This document shows, one piece after another, positions 12,945 to 18,815 of a DNA stretch of 18,815 bases. Source of the DNA: Alphaproteobacteria bacterium (GTDB lineage Bacteria; Pseudomonadota; Alphaproteobacteria; Rs-D84); contig WSMU01000019.1 in the NCBI GenBank assembly GCA_013316395.1, positions 1 to 18,815 of the forward strand. Direction: 5' to 3'. Position numbers and translations under genes: made by a program. The notes under the pieces are model-generated. The model searched no databases. It had not been told where the DNA came from and was given only the letters and a program-made list of their open reading frames with translations. Every line of letters begins with the position of its first letter. Within the stretch, counting starts at the first letter, position 1.

Positions 12945-15671
12945 ATGTCTGAAATTTTAAACGATACTACCGAAATAAAGGTTCCGCAGTCGTCTTTGGA
13001 ACATGAAATGCGTACCAGCTTCTTGGACTACGCCATGTCTGTTATTGTGGACCGTGCGCTGCCGGATGTCCGCGACGGGTGCAAGCCTGTACATCGCAGA
13101 ATTTTGTATGTTATGAATGATGTTGCGCCTTCGACGAAGCCGACTGTAAAATCCGCACGTATCGTTGGTGATGTTATGGGTAAATATCATCCCCATGGTG
13201 ACAGTTCTATTTATGAGGCTATGGCCCGCATGGCCCAGGATTTTTCCATGGGTGAAATGCTGGTCCAGGGTCAGGGTAACTTTGGTTCGCGCGACGGGGA
13301 TAAACCGGCGGCCATGCGTTATACGGAGGCACGCCTGTCCAAACTGGGCGCCAGTCTTATGGATGATATGGAAAAAGATACAGTTGACTGGATGCCTAAC
13401 TTTGACGGCACACTGCAGGAGCCGGTTGTTCTGCCGACTAAGTTTCCGAATTTCTTAGTCAACGGCGGCAGTGGTATTGCCGTTGGTATGGCGACAAATG
13501 TTCCGACATATAACCTGGGCGAGGTATGTAACGGTATTCTGGCGATTTTGGATAATCGCGAAATATCGGATGATGAACTGTTTGGTATTATCCCTGGGCC
13601 TGATTTCCCGACGGGTGGAATAATAATGGGACGTGCCGGTGCGTACAAGGCGCATAATACCGGTCGCGGCTCTATCATCGTGCGTGCAAAGACGCATATC
13701 GAAGAATTTCGTGACCACCAGGCTATAATTGTTGACGAAGTGCCCTATCAGGTTAACAAGGCACAGATGATTATTAAAATTGCCGAACTGATAAAGGATA
13801 AGCGTATAGAGGGTATTTCCGAAATTCGTGATGAATCTTCCAAAGAAGGTCTGCGCATTGTTGTTGAGCTAAAACGTGATGCAATTGCGGATGTGGTTTT
13901 AAATCACTTGTTCCAATATACGGAAATGCAGACAAACTTCCCGGTGAACATGATGGCGCTGAACCGTGGCCGTCCAATGCTGTTTAATGTTCGCGGTGTT
14001 TTGGATGCGTTCATAGACTTCCGTGCCGAGGTTATACGCCGTCGTACTATTTTTGACCTGAACAAGGCGCGTGCGCGTGCGCATACGTTGCTGGGGTTGT
14101 CGGTGGCCGTCGGTAACCTGGATGAAGTGATAGAGCTTATTAAGTCCAGCCCCAATCCGGACGCGGCGCGTACGGCGTTGGTATCGCGCGGCTGGCGTGC
14201 ATCGGATATAGAAACATATATCCAGCTAATCGATGATCCCAATACGGAATATGAAAACGGTATGTTCCACATGTCCGAAGACCAGGCGCGTGCGATTTTG
14301 GAATTGCAACTGCACCGATTGACCGGACTGGAACGCGACAAAATTCACGCTGATTTGACCGCACTTGGAACGACTATCAAAGACTTGTTGGAAATTCTGG
14401 GCTCGGCCGCACGTATAATGCAGATTATTCGCGATGAAACGGCCGCGGTTCGTGATAACTGGGCGTCGCCGCGTCGTACGGAAATCTCTGATGCGGAAAT
14501 CGATATTGATATCGAGGATTTGATAGCCCGCGAAGATATGGTTATAACGGTTACAAATACAGGTTATATAAAGCGTGTTGCGCTGGATACATACCGTGCG
14601 CAAAAGCGCGGTGGCAAGGGGCGTAACGCCATGGCGACCAAGGAAGATGACTATGTGGTTCAGGTTTTTGTCGCAAACACCCACACGCCGCTGCTGTTCT
14701 TTAGCTCAAAGGGTATTTGTTACAAACTAAAAACATACAAACTGCCAGAGGCGGCAGCCGCGGCCAAGGGGCGTCCGCTGGTAAATCTGCTGCCGCTGTC
14801 GGCGGGCGAAACGATTACGGCAATACTGCCTGTATCGGACGAAGAAATAGAACGCGTACGCGCATCCGGCAAGGAGCACTTCCTGATGTTTGCAACGGCA
14901 TCGGGTACAGTACGCCGTAACCGTATGTCCGACTTTGATTCAATTCGTGCCAACGGTAAGATTGCAATGAAACTGGACGAAGGTGACAGCCTGATATCTG
15001 TTCTGCCATGTGCCGAAGACCAGGATGTCTTCCTGTCGACATATCGCGGTCGTTGCATCCGTTTCCCTGTTGATGAAATCCGTGTGTTCGCGGGTCGCAA
15101 TTCAACCGGTGTTCGCGGAATGACGCTGGCGGCGGATGATAAGATAATTGGCATGGCAATGCTGACACGTGGTGAATCCGATGCCGCTGTTCGTGCCGCA
15201 TATATAAAGCAGTCGCGTGCTGCGCGTCGTGCTGCCACCGGTATCGAGGAAGAGGCCGACGCCGAAGAAGAAACCACAAGCGTTGTCTTAGATGATGCAA
15301 AGATGCAGGAAATGGCATCAACGGAAGAGTTTATTCTGACGATATCTGAAAACGGCTTTGGAAAGCGGACAAGTTCTTATGAATACCGTACGACTCATCG
15401 TGGTGGAAACGGTTTTGCTAATATAAAACTGGGGGGTAAGAATACGGCGGTTGCTGGTTCCTTCCCGGTTGCTGATGACCATGATATAATCATGGTTACA
15501 GACGGCGGCAAGATTATCCGTACACCTGTATCCGATGTTCGTATCGCGGGTCGTGCCACGGCGGGTGTAACATTGTTGCGTACGGCTGAAAATGAGAAAG
15601 TGGTATCTGCTATATCAATCGTCCGCGATGAAACGGATGCCGAAGAAGTCATAATGGAAACAGATAACTAA
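12945..15671 (+). CDS. gyrA: DNA gyrase subunit A
   Basis: GyrA is the breakage-reunion subunit of the GyrA2GyrB2 topoisomerase that introduces negative supercoils. The 908-aa protein has the N-terminal winged-helix/tower core with RRILYVMND (51-59), KYHPHGDSSIYEAM (80-93), AAMRYTEARL with catalytic Tyr126, and a C-terminal beta-pinwheel containing the GyrA box QKRGGKG (553-559), which separates it from ParC. An acidic insertion in the pinwheel (EEEADAEEE, near 770) resembles those of alphaproteobacterial GyrA. In the quinolone-resistance region, Ser87 and Glu91 correspond to E. coli Ser83 and Asp87; both keep the drug-binding water-ion chemistry, so no resistance change is seen. GGGGA lies 9 nt before the ATG. 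A MerR gene follows after 14 nt. Confidence 0.98.
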   Translation: MSEILNDTTEIKVPQSSLEHEMRTSFLDYAMSVIVDRALPDVRDGCKPVHRRILYVMNDVAPSTKPTVKSARIVGDVMGKYHPHGDSSIYEAMARMAQDFSMGEMLVQGQGNFGSRDGDKPAAMRYTEARLSKLGASLMDDMEKDTVDWMPNFDGTLQEPVVLPTKFPNFLVNGGSGIAVGMATNVPTYNLGEVCNGILAILDNREISDDELFGIIPGPDFPTGGIIMGRAGAYKAHNTGRGSIIVRAKTHIEEFRDHQAIIVDEVPYQVNKAQMIIKIAELIKDKRIEGISEIRDESSKEGLRIVVELKRDAIADVVLNHLFQYTEMQTNFPVNMMALNRGRPMLFNVRGVLDAFIDFRAEVIRRRTIFDLNKARARAHTLLGLSVAVGNLDEVIELIKSSPNPDAARTALVSRGWRASDIETYIQLIDDPNTEYENGMFHMSEDQARAILELQLHRLTGLERDKIHADLTALGTTIKDLLEILGSAARIMQIIRDETAAVRDNWASPRRTEISDAEIDIDIEDLIAREDMVITVTNTGYIKRVALDTYRAQKRGGKGRNAMATKEDDYVVQVFVANTHTPLLFFSSKGICYKLKTYKLPEAAAAAKGRPLVNLLPLSAGETITAILPVSDEEIERVRASGKEHFLMFATASGTVRRNRMSDFDSIRANGKIAMKLDEGDSLISVLPCAEDQDVFLSTYRGRCIRFPVDEIRVFAGRNSTGVRGMTLAADDKIIGMAMLTRGESDAAVRAAYIKQSRAARRAATGIEEEADAEEETTSVVLDDAKMQEMASTEEFILTISENGFGKRTSSYEYRTTHRGGNGFANIKLGGKNTAVAGSFPVADDHDIIMVTDGGKIIRTPVSDVRIAGRATAGVTLLRTAENEKVVSAISIVRDETDAEEVIMETDN

Positions 15672-15685
15672 AATCGGAGGCCGGC

Positions 15686-16048
15686 ATGGATACAGAATAT
15701 TTTGCATCAATAAACGAGGTGTCAAAACGCTTGTCTGTGCCGGCGCATACTTTGCGCTATTGGGAAAAGCAGTTCCCGGTGGCAATACGACCAACAACCG
15801 GTGCCGGTGGCCGGCGTTACTATCGCCGGGAAACGATTAGTCGGCTCGAGATAATAAAAGATTTGCTCTATAATCGCGGAATGACGATTGCAGGGGTCAA
15901 AAAAATGATTCGTGACGGCGCGTTGTCCGATGCCGTAACGGCATTGGATGTGGCACCAACCCCTGCTGGCAATGATGCGCGCGCCGGCGATATTGACTTG
16001 GCTTTGTCGCTGTTGGGTGCGGCGCGTGAAATATTGGCCGATAAATAA
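15686..16048 (+). CDS. MerR-family transcriptional regulator
   Basis: This 120-aa DNA-binding protein has an N-terminal winged helix-turn-helix: INEVSKRLSVPAHTLRYWEKQF (9-30), GGRRYYRRETISRLEIIKDLLY (41-62) and GMTIAGVKKMIRDG (65-78). The 'TLRYWEKQFP...GGRRYYR' form is that of the alphaproteobacterial subgroup usually found next to ihfA, not of metal-sensing MerR proteins: there are no Cys residues for metal binding, and the C-terminal part (80-120) is short and Ala-rich. A strong GGAGG lies 5 nt before the ATG, 14 nt after gyrA. Placement after gyrA instead of ihfA is unusual; both would still link it to nucleoid topology, but its targets are unknown. Confidence 0.9.
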   Translation: MDTEYFASINEVSKRLSVPAHTLRYWEKQFPVAIRPTTGAGGRRYYRRETISRLEIIKDLLYNRGMTIAGVKKMIRDGALSDAVTALDVAPTPAGNDARAGDIDLALSLLGAAREILADK

Positions 16049-16077
16049 AAAAATGTCCCCGTCGGGGACATTTTTTT
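16047..16077. terminator. Bidirectional terminator between merR-like gene and lipoprotein gene
   Basis: TGTCCCC (16054-16060) and GGGGACA (16064-16070) pair around GTC, flanked by A7 and T7, so it ends transcription on both strands. It abuts the stop codons of the two convergent genes. Confidence 0.93.
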
Positions 16078-16903
16078 ATTTCTGTCTTTGCATCAGTAGA
16101 TTTTCTCGTTTGATATATAACTGCTCTTTTACATTATTCAAAGAATCTATCTTTCTTTGATATTCAGGGCTTATTTTATCCATAACATCCATGTAGACGC
16201 TGTCTACGATTGCGCATAGGCGATCATGCTCGTTAATTGCTTCCTGGTTTGCATTGTATTCTTTACGCAGCGCATTATTCGCATTTTTTGTTAACGGGTC
16301 TGTTGTAAATATTTTCCACATTTGTGAATCAAATTTGGCCCGCGCGGCATCTAGTCTTTGGTTATAGAAGCTTACCCCGCCCATTTCGTTGGAAATATAA
16401 AACGGCATCTGGTGTTTGTTGTAGTCCAAAAAGAAACTAATGTTATATAAATCCCACAATGTTCCGCGTCCCGTGATTATTGCACGGGCGCCGGGGCCTG
16501 CATTTTCAGTATTTTTAAATTGGACGGCTTGTGAGGATATTGCGCGCAAGTCCTTCTTTGATAAAAATGCCGATAACGGATATTGTTTTGCCACCCGTTC
16601 AATTCTTTTTATTCGTACGCTGTCCACAATGAAGTAGTTGCGGTTTCTTATGCTGTCAACCTTGGCCTCGTCCCTGTCCGTCCACTTTTTCAATATGGAA
16701 TACATCGGAATAGTTTCAGCGATAGATTGTGCATGCTGCTGTTGTATCTGCGACGTCGAATTGATTTCATGTATCGTGCTGGTGATTTTTTCGTCAATAG
16801 TCTCAGGCGTGTCTTTGTCTTGCTTGCATGCCGCCATCAAGCCGGGCAGCATGACGCATAACAGCGCTTTCTTTGTGTTTGCTAAGATTTTGTTTGGTTT
16901 CAT
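16076..16903 (-). CDS. Coiled-coil lipoprotein of unknown function
   Basis: This 275-aa protein has a lipoprotein signal peptide (MKPNKILANTKKALLCVMLP..) ending MAAC, with Cys26 lipidated; -3 is Met where Leu is usual. The start at 16903 is chosen because AGGAG lies 9 nt upstream; an in-frame start at 16924 has no such support. After the lipid anchor the protein is polar and helical: a Gln/Ser-rich stretch (about 45-65), an Asp-Ser-Val/Ile recurring region (DSIRNRNYFIVDSVR), a middle segment with aromatic residues (TLWDLYNISFFLDYN), and a long C-terminal coiled coil. I do not recognise a family. Codon use is more AT-rich than its neighbours. The gene is isolated, with its own promoter containing a palindrome. 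Confidence 0.8.
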   Translation of the reverse strand: MKPNKILANTKKALLCVMLPGLMAACKQDKDTPETIDEKITSTIHEINSTSQIQQQHAQSIAETIPMYSILKKWTDRDEAKVDSIRNRNYFIVDSVRIKRIERVAKQYPLSAFLSKKDLRAISSQAVQFKNTENAGPGARAIITGRGTLWDLYNISFFLDYNKHQMPFYISNEMGGVSFYNQRLDAARAKFDSQMWKIFTTDPLTKNANNALRKEYNANQEAINEHDRLCAIVDSVYMDVMDKISPEYQRKIDSLNNVKEQLYIKRENLLMQRQK

Positions 16904-16940
16904 CTTTTTATACTCCTGTGCCAACCATAATCGTATTTAT

Positions 16941-16968
16941 AATATAGTACAAAAATACTATATGTCAA
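16941..16968 (-). promoter_or_regulatory. Promoter of the lipoprotein gene with an embedded palindrome
   Basis: On the minus strand, consensus TTGACA (16968-16963), a 16-nt spacer and TATATT (16946-16941). The spacer holds a perfect 8-bp inverted repeat, ATATAGTA (16942-16949) and TACTATAT (16956-16963), around CAAAAA, overlapping both promoter boxes. This is the expected geometry for a dimeric repressor operator. Confidence 0.6.
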
Positions 16969-16987
16969 CAAGTTTTTAAAGTTTTTC

Positions 16988-17016
16988 TTGCGGCTTGTGT
17001 ATATATCCTTTATCTT
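16988..17016 (+). promoter_or_regulatory. Promoter of the APH-like gene, implying a leaderless mRNA
   Basis: TTGCGG (16988-16993), a 17-nt spacer and TATCTT (17011-17016). Only 8 nt separate the -10 box from the ATG at 17025, so transcription would start at about 17023-17024. Confidence 0.5.
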
Positions 17017-17024
17017 GGCATATT

Positions 17025-17759
17025 ATGGCACAAAAATCTATACGGCGTTTTATTACAAATATTATATGCGGATTTGTTTATAACAAAGACGGGCGTAAAA
17101 AGTTACGTGTGGTTCTGAATTCGCCAATGCTTGAATATATCCGCTTTATTCGTTCTGATACTGGCCTGCGTGCGCCACGGTTGCGTACATTTGTTGGCTA
17201 CCAGGCGCGCAGTCTAATAATCGGCGTTAACGCCCGCTGGGTTTATAAATTCCCGTTGCGGCGTGATAACTATAGGGAACTGGCCCAGCGTGAGCAGAGA
17301 ATTAGCAACGCTCTGGCGCCATATTCGCCAATATCTATTCCGGGTGTTGAATTGATTGAGTATAAAAATATCTTGATTCGAAAGTATGATTATATCTCCG
17401 GGGCGACCCTGCGTTCGGCACCACGTGATTTAATCATGGCAAATCTGGACAAGTTGGCGGCCCAGGTTGCGCGCTTTTTATATGAAGTAGGGCGTGCCGA
17501 CCCGGATGCGATTAAGGATTTAAAACCCCGGCCCGATATGCGTCCCGCTTATATGTTTGGCTGGTGCCAGGGGGATGTGTGCGATAACTTTATTATTGAT
17601 ATAAAGACCATGACCGTGCGTGCTTTTATTGATTGGGAAGATGCACGCTTTTGTGATTTTTCATATATGTTTAACTGTGAAAAGCGCACGCCGGCCCGCG
17701 AATTTATGAATGCGGTACGTGTTGAATACGACCGGTTGTGGAATAAGGATACAAAATAA
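17025..17759 (+). CDS. APH-fold phosphotransferase-like protein
   Basis: This 244-aa protein has the marks of the aminoglycoside/choline phosphotransferase fold: a Lys in a beta strand (RWVYKFP, Lys75) suited to ATP binding, acidic residues in the next helix (Glu85, Glu90), a hinge-like segment, the catalytic loop CQGDVCDNFIID (181-192; Asp184, Asn189 region) and the metal-binding IDWEDARFCD (202-211, Asp203). The loop has Gln where HGD is usual. The substrate is unknown; a small-molecule alcohol or sugar kinase is plausible, and antibiotic resistance should not be assumed. The ATG at 17025 lacks a Shine-Dalgarno sequence and lies 8 nt after a -10 box. A terminator follows at once. The protein is basic at its N-terminus. 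Confidence 0.7.
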   Translation: MAQKSIRRFITNIICGFVYNKDGRKKLRVVLNSPMLEYIRFIRSDTGLRAPRLRTFVGYQARSLIIGVNARWVYKFPLRRDNYRELAQREQRISNALAPYSPISIPGVELIEYKNILIRKYDYISGATLRSAPRDLIMANLDKLAAQVARFLYEVGRADPDAIKDLKPRPDMRPAYMFGWCQGDVCDNFIIDIKTMTVRAFIDWEDARFCDFSYMFNCEKRTPAREFMNAVRVEYDRLWNKDTK

Positions 17760-17764
17760 AAATC

Positions 17765-17788
17765 GCCCCATAATGGGGCTTTTTTTTA
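17765..17788 (+). terminator. Intrinsic terminator after the APH-like gene
   Basis: GCCCCA (17765-17770) and TGGGGC (17774-17779) pair around TAA, followed by a run of nine T. Confidence 0.92.
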
Positions 17789-17793
17789 ATCTC

Positions 17794-17868
17794 TGGCAGT
17801 CCCAACGGGAATCGAACCCGTGTTGCCGGAATGAGAATCCGATGTCCTAACCGCTAGACGATGGGACC
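17794..17868 (-). tRNA. tRNA-Glu (anticodon CUC)
   Basis: On the minus strand, 75 nt fold as a full cloverleaf with an encoded CCA end (17796-17794). The anticodon stem TCGGA/TCCGG closes the 7-nt loop TTCTCAT, giving CTC (17835-17833), which reads GAG (Glu). The T arm contains GGGTTCGATTCCC and the D arm AGCGGTTAGGA. The acceptor stem is complete, but its first pair is a G-U wobble instead of G-C. The gene is a single tRNA with its own promoter. A second tRNA-Glu (UUC) would be needed elsewhere for GAA codons. Confidence 0.96.
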
Positions 17869-17879
17869 GCGTGCCTTTT

Positions 17880-17907
17880 ATAATAACAGCTTTTATAGCA
17901 TTTGCAA
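17880..17907 (-). promoter_or_regulatory. Predicted tRNA-Glu promoter
   Basis: On the minus strand, TTGCAA (17907-17902), a 16-nt spacer and TATTAT (17885-17880), 11 nt upstream of the tRNA 5' end. Confidence 0.6.
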
Positions 17908-17945
17908 ATAATTCTTATCATTGCTTTGGCATGGGATATTTTTAG

Positions 17946-17973
17946 TTGATATTGCATACCTTTTTTATATTAT
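17946..17973 (+). promoter_or_regulatory. Promoter of the secreted coiled-coil gene, near-leaderless
   Basis: TTGATA (17946-17951), a 16-nt spacer and TATTAT (17968-17973), ending 10 nt before the ATG at 17984. No Shine-Dalgarno sequence is seen. Confidence 0.55.
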
Positions 17974-17983
17974 AGCGACTGCT

Positions 17984-18532
17984 ATGAATGATACAAAAAA
18001 GATTTTAATGTCGGTTGCAATGTTTATAATCGCGATGCACGGGGCCGGTGCGCAGTCGGTTGATGAGTTGTCCGATATAAATGCCCAAATAAGGCAGGCG
18101 CGTGACCGTATAGAAACGGTGCGGCTGCATCGCACAAAGTTTATAAAGAAAAAACTGGAAAGAAATCCCGATTATCGTTATGTGGTGGAACGGTCGGCTG
18201 AAATCAATAAGCTGCGTCTCGAGAACGAGCGTTTGATAGAACGTGCATGCGACATTGTTCGTCGTAAAAATAGGCCGCAGACTGTATTGGTTGTGAAATC
18301 GCCAATGGTATTTATGTTATATTCTTCTAAATATACAGAGGTTGGATTACTGCATAGTTCATATCAATTCAACCGTCGCCAGATAGAACTCTACGAGCGC
18401 CGCCTGGAAAAAATAAACGGGCTGGAGCAGCGGGTAAAAAACCACTATGACAGTATAATGCACGCAGAGATAGACCGGCATCAGTTGATGATAGATTCAT
18501 TGTTAACCAGAAAGATGCAGTTGGTTAAATAG
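17984..18532 (+). CDS. Secreted coiled-coil protein of unknown function
   Basis: This 182-aa protein starts with a Sec signal peptide (about 1-23, hydrophobic core ILMSVAMFIIAMHG, cleavage after AGA). The mature part is strongly charged and helical: a first coiled coil (DELSDINAQIRQARDRIETV onward through about residue 95), a short strand-like stretch (QTVLVVKSPMVFMLYSSKY, about 100-118), and a second coiled coil to the end. It resembles periplasmic helical-hairpin proteins in general layout, but I recognise no family. The ATG at 17984 is preferred because the signal peptide begins there and an upstream in-frame extension to 17921 would cross the promoter. The C-terminal 'IDSL..K..L' pattern is shared loosely with the lipoprotein at 16076-16903. 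Confidence 0.7.
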   Translation: MNDTKKILMSVAMFIIAMHGAGAQSVDELSDINAQIRQARDRIETVRLHRTKFIKKKLERNPDYRYVVERSAEINKLRLENERLIERACDIVRRKNRPQTVLVVKSPMVFMLYSSKYTEVGLLHSSYQFNRRQIELYERRLEKINGLEQRVKNHYDSIMHAEIDRHQLMIDSLLTRKMQLVK

Positions 18533-18535
18533 AAA

Positions 18536-18564
18536 AGGCCCCCCCGCGGGCTATTTTTTATTTT
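18536..18564 (+). terminator. Weak intrinsic terminator after the coiled-coil gene
   Basis: GCCC (18538-18541) and GGGC (18548-18551) can pair around a C-rich loop, followed by TAT6AT5. The stem is short, so the terminator is of moderate quality. Confidence 0.55.
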
Positions 18565-18688
18565 TGTTGGGGCGCACTTAATTCCCTGGGCTTTGCCAGC
18601 GGGGCATTCGTATGGCGTTTGCCGCACGTTGCGCGTCAAACACCAACTCATAGTCGAACCATGTGGTTCTGCCTCCGTCAAACCCAAG
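18565..18688. other. Non-coding or repeat-like segment, open in several frames
   Basis: No gene with a ribosome binding site is seen here, yet the stretch is free of stops over most of its length in two plus-strand frames and in two minus-strand frames. It is more GC-rich than its surroundings and contains GAACCA-TG-TGGTTC (18656-18669), a near-palindrome. It sits between a terminator and an 18-bp inverted repeat. It may be a dispersed element, a gene remnant or a structured RNA; the sequence alone does not decide. Confidence 0.35.
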
Positions 18689-18729
18689 ACCAATATTAAA
18701 ACGCCCACAAGGGGCGTTTTAATATTGGT
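18689..18729. repeat. Perfect 18-bp inverted repeat (terminator-like core)
   Basis: ACCAATATTAAAACGCCC (18689-18706) is the exact reverse complement of 18712-18729, with a 5-nt loop ACAAG. The core AAAACGCCC/GGGCGTTTT has the form of a bidirectional terminator; the outer ACCAATATT/AATATTGGT arms extend well beyond what termination needs. Confidence 0.9.
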
Positions 18730-18761
18730 TGTGCCTAACTAGCAGTTTACAAACCAATTAT

Positions 18762-18767
18762 TATAAT
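18762..18767 (+). promoter_or_regulatory. Consensus -10 box before the edge gene
   Basis: TATAAT at 18762-18767 lies 12 nt before the ATG at 18780. No convincing -35 is seen at the proper distance. Confidence 0.4.
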
Positions 18768-18779
18768 GATTTGATAAAA

Positions 18780-18815
18780 ATGGCACCGGAAATTAGGAAT
18801 TTTAAGAAAGACTTG
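18780..18815 (+). CDS. Start of an unidentified gene (3' partial)
   Basis: Twelve codons (MAPEIRNFKKDL) are open to the right edge. There is no Shine-Dalgarno sequence, but a TATAAT lies 12 nt upstream, like the leaderless-type starts at 17025 and 17984. Too short to assign a family, and it could be a chance frame. Confidence 0.35.
   Translation, partial: MAPEIRNFKKDL

Noticed and set aside
13180..13230. Fluoroquinolone-resistance substitution in gyrA
   Set aside because: The key positions are Ser and Glu (E. coli 83 and 87 equivalents), which are normal susceptible-type residues.
14720..15277. Long minus-strand open frame (185 codons) opposite gyrA
   Set aside because: It lies wholly antisense to an unambiguous gyrA, has Ser/Arg/Ala-rich shadow composition and no plausible ribosome binding site.
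16638..16979. Plus-strand 113-codon frame with a hydrophobic, Cys-rich translation
   Set aside because: Antisense to the lipoprotein gene, with no Shine-Dalgarno sequence; the hydrophobic stretch is the antisense of the helical coding region.
18481..18708. Minus-strand 75-codon frame running through the 18-bp inverted repeat
   Set aside because: It starts inside the hairpin, lacks a ribosome binding site and overlaps the end of the coiled-coil gene and its terminator.
17794..18815. Genomic island or prophage integrated at the tRNA-Glu gene
   Set aside because: No integrase, no direct repeat of the tRNA 3' end and no phage genes are seen in the window; the sequence beyond the right edge is not available.

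Overview
The window looks like chromosomal core from an alphaproteobacterium. The support is a MerR-type regulator with alphaproteobacterial features, a bacterial-type ValRS and GyrA, a bL34 gene, Sec and lipoprotein signals, and standard-code stops (TAA, TAG and TGA all end genes). GC content is mid-range with AT-rich promoters. Gene order is tight but rearranged, for example mraY directly followed by ftsW, a solitary rpmH and a ValRS without its C-terminal arm. That suggests a streamlined, probably host- or gut-associated lineage; this assignment is inference. I see no IS element, CRISPR array, prophage module or classic defence system.

Region 1 (1-5755) is envelope synthesis. It holds a 5'-truncated class A penicillin-binding protein without the usual OB-fold insertion, a small MliC-like lysozyme-inhibitor lipoprotein, MraY, FtsW and MurG. 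Together these make lipid I and lipid II, polymerise and crosslink glycan, and may protect it from host lysozyme. murD, normally between mraY and ftsW, is absent.

Region 2 (5756-11666) holds an exported Ala/Pro-rich protein with an OmpA-like C-terminus coupled to comF, then a probable operon of a DUF2147 exported protein, valS and an acyl-ACP thioesterase.

Region 3 (11667-12944) has a monocistronic unknown gene (172 aa) with a near-consensus promoter and terminator. It converges on rpmH, which is too short to be found by ORF length. Upstream of rpmH on the minus strand lies a tiny two-gene unit (61 aa and a 31-aa hydrophobic peptide), transcribed away from gyrA.

Region 4 (12945-16080) is gyrA followed by a MerR-family regulator and a bidirectional terminator.

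Region 5 (16076-18815) is accessory. It contains a coiled-coil lipoprotein (minus) with a perfect palindrome inside its promoter, an APH-fold kinase-like protein, tRNA-Glu(CUC), a secreted coiled-coil protein, a segment open in several frames that ends in a perfect 18-bp inverted repeat, and the start of another gene at the right edge. Three starts here sit about 8-12 nt after a -10 box without a Shine-Dalgarno sequence, so they look leaderless.

The best candidates for something undescribed are the 61/31-aa gene pair, the 18540-18730 element, the palindrome-controlled lipoprotein, and the leaderless unknown genes around the tRNA.
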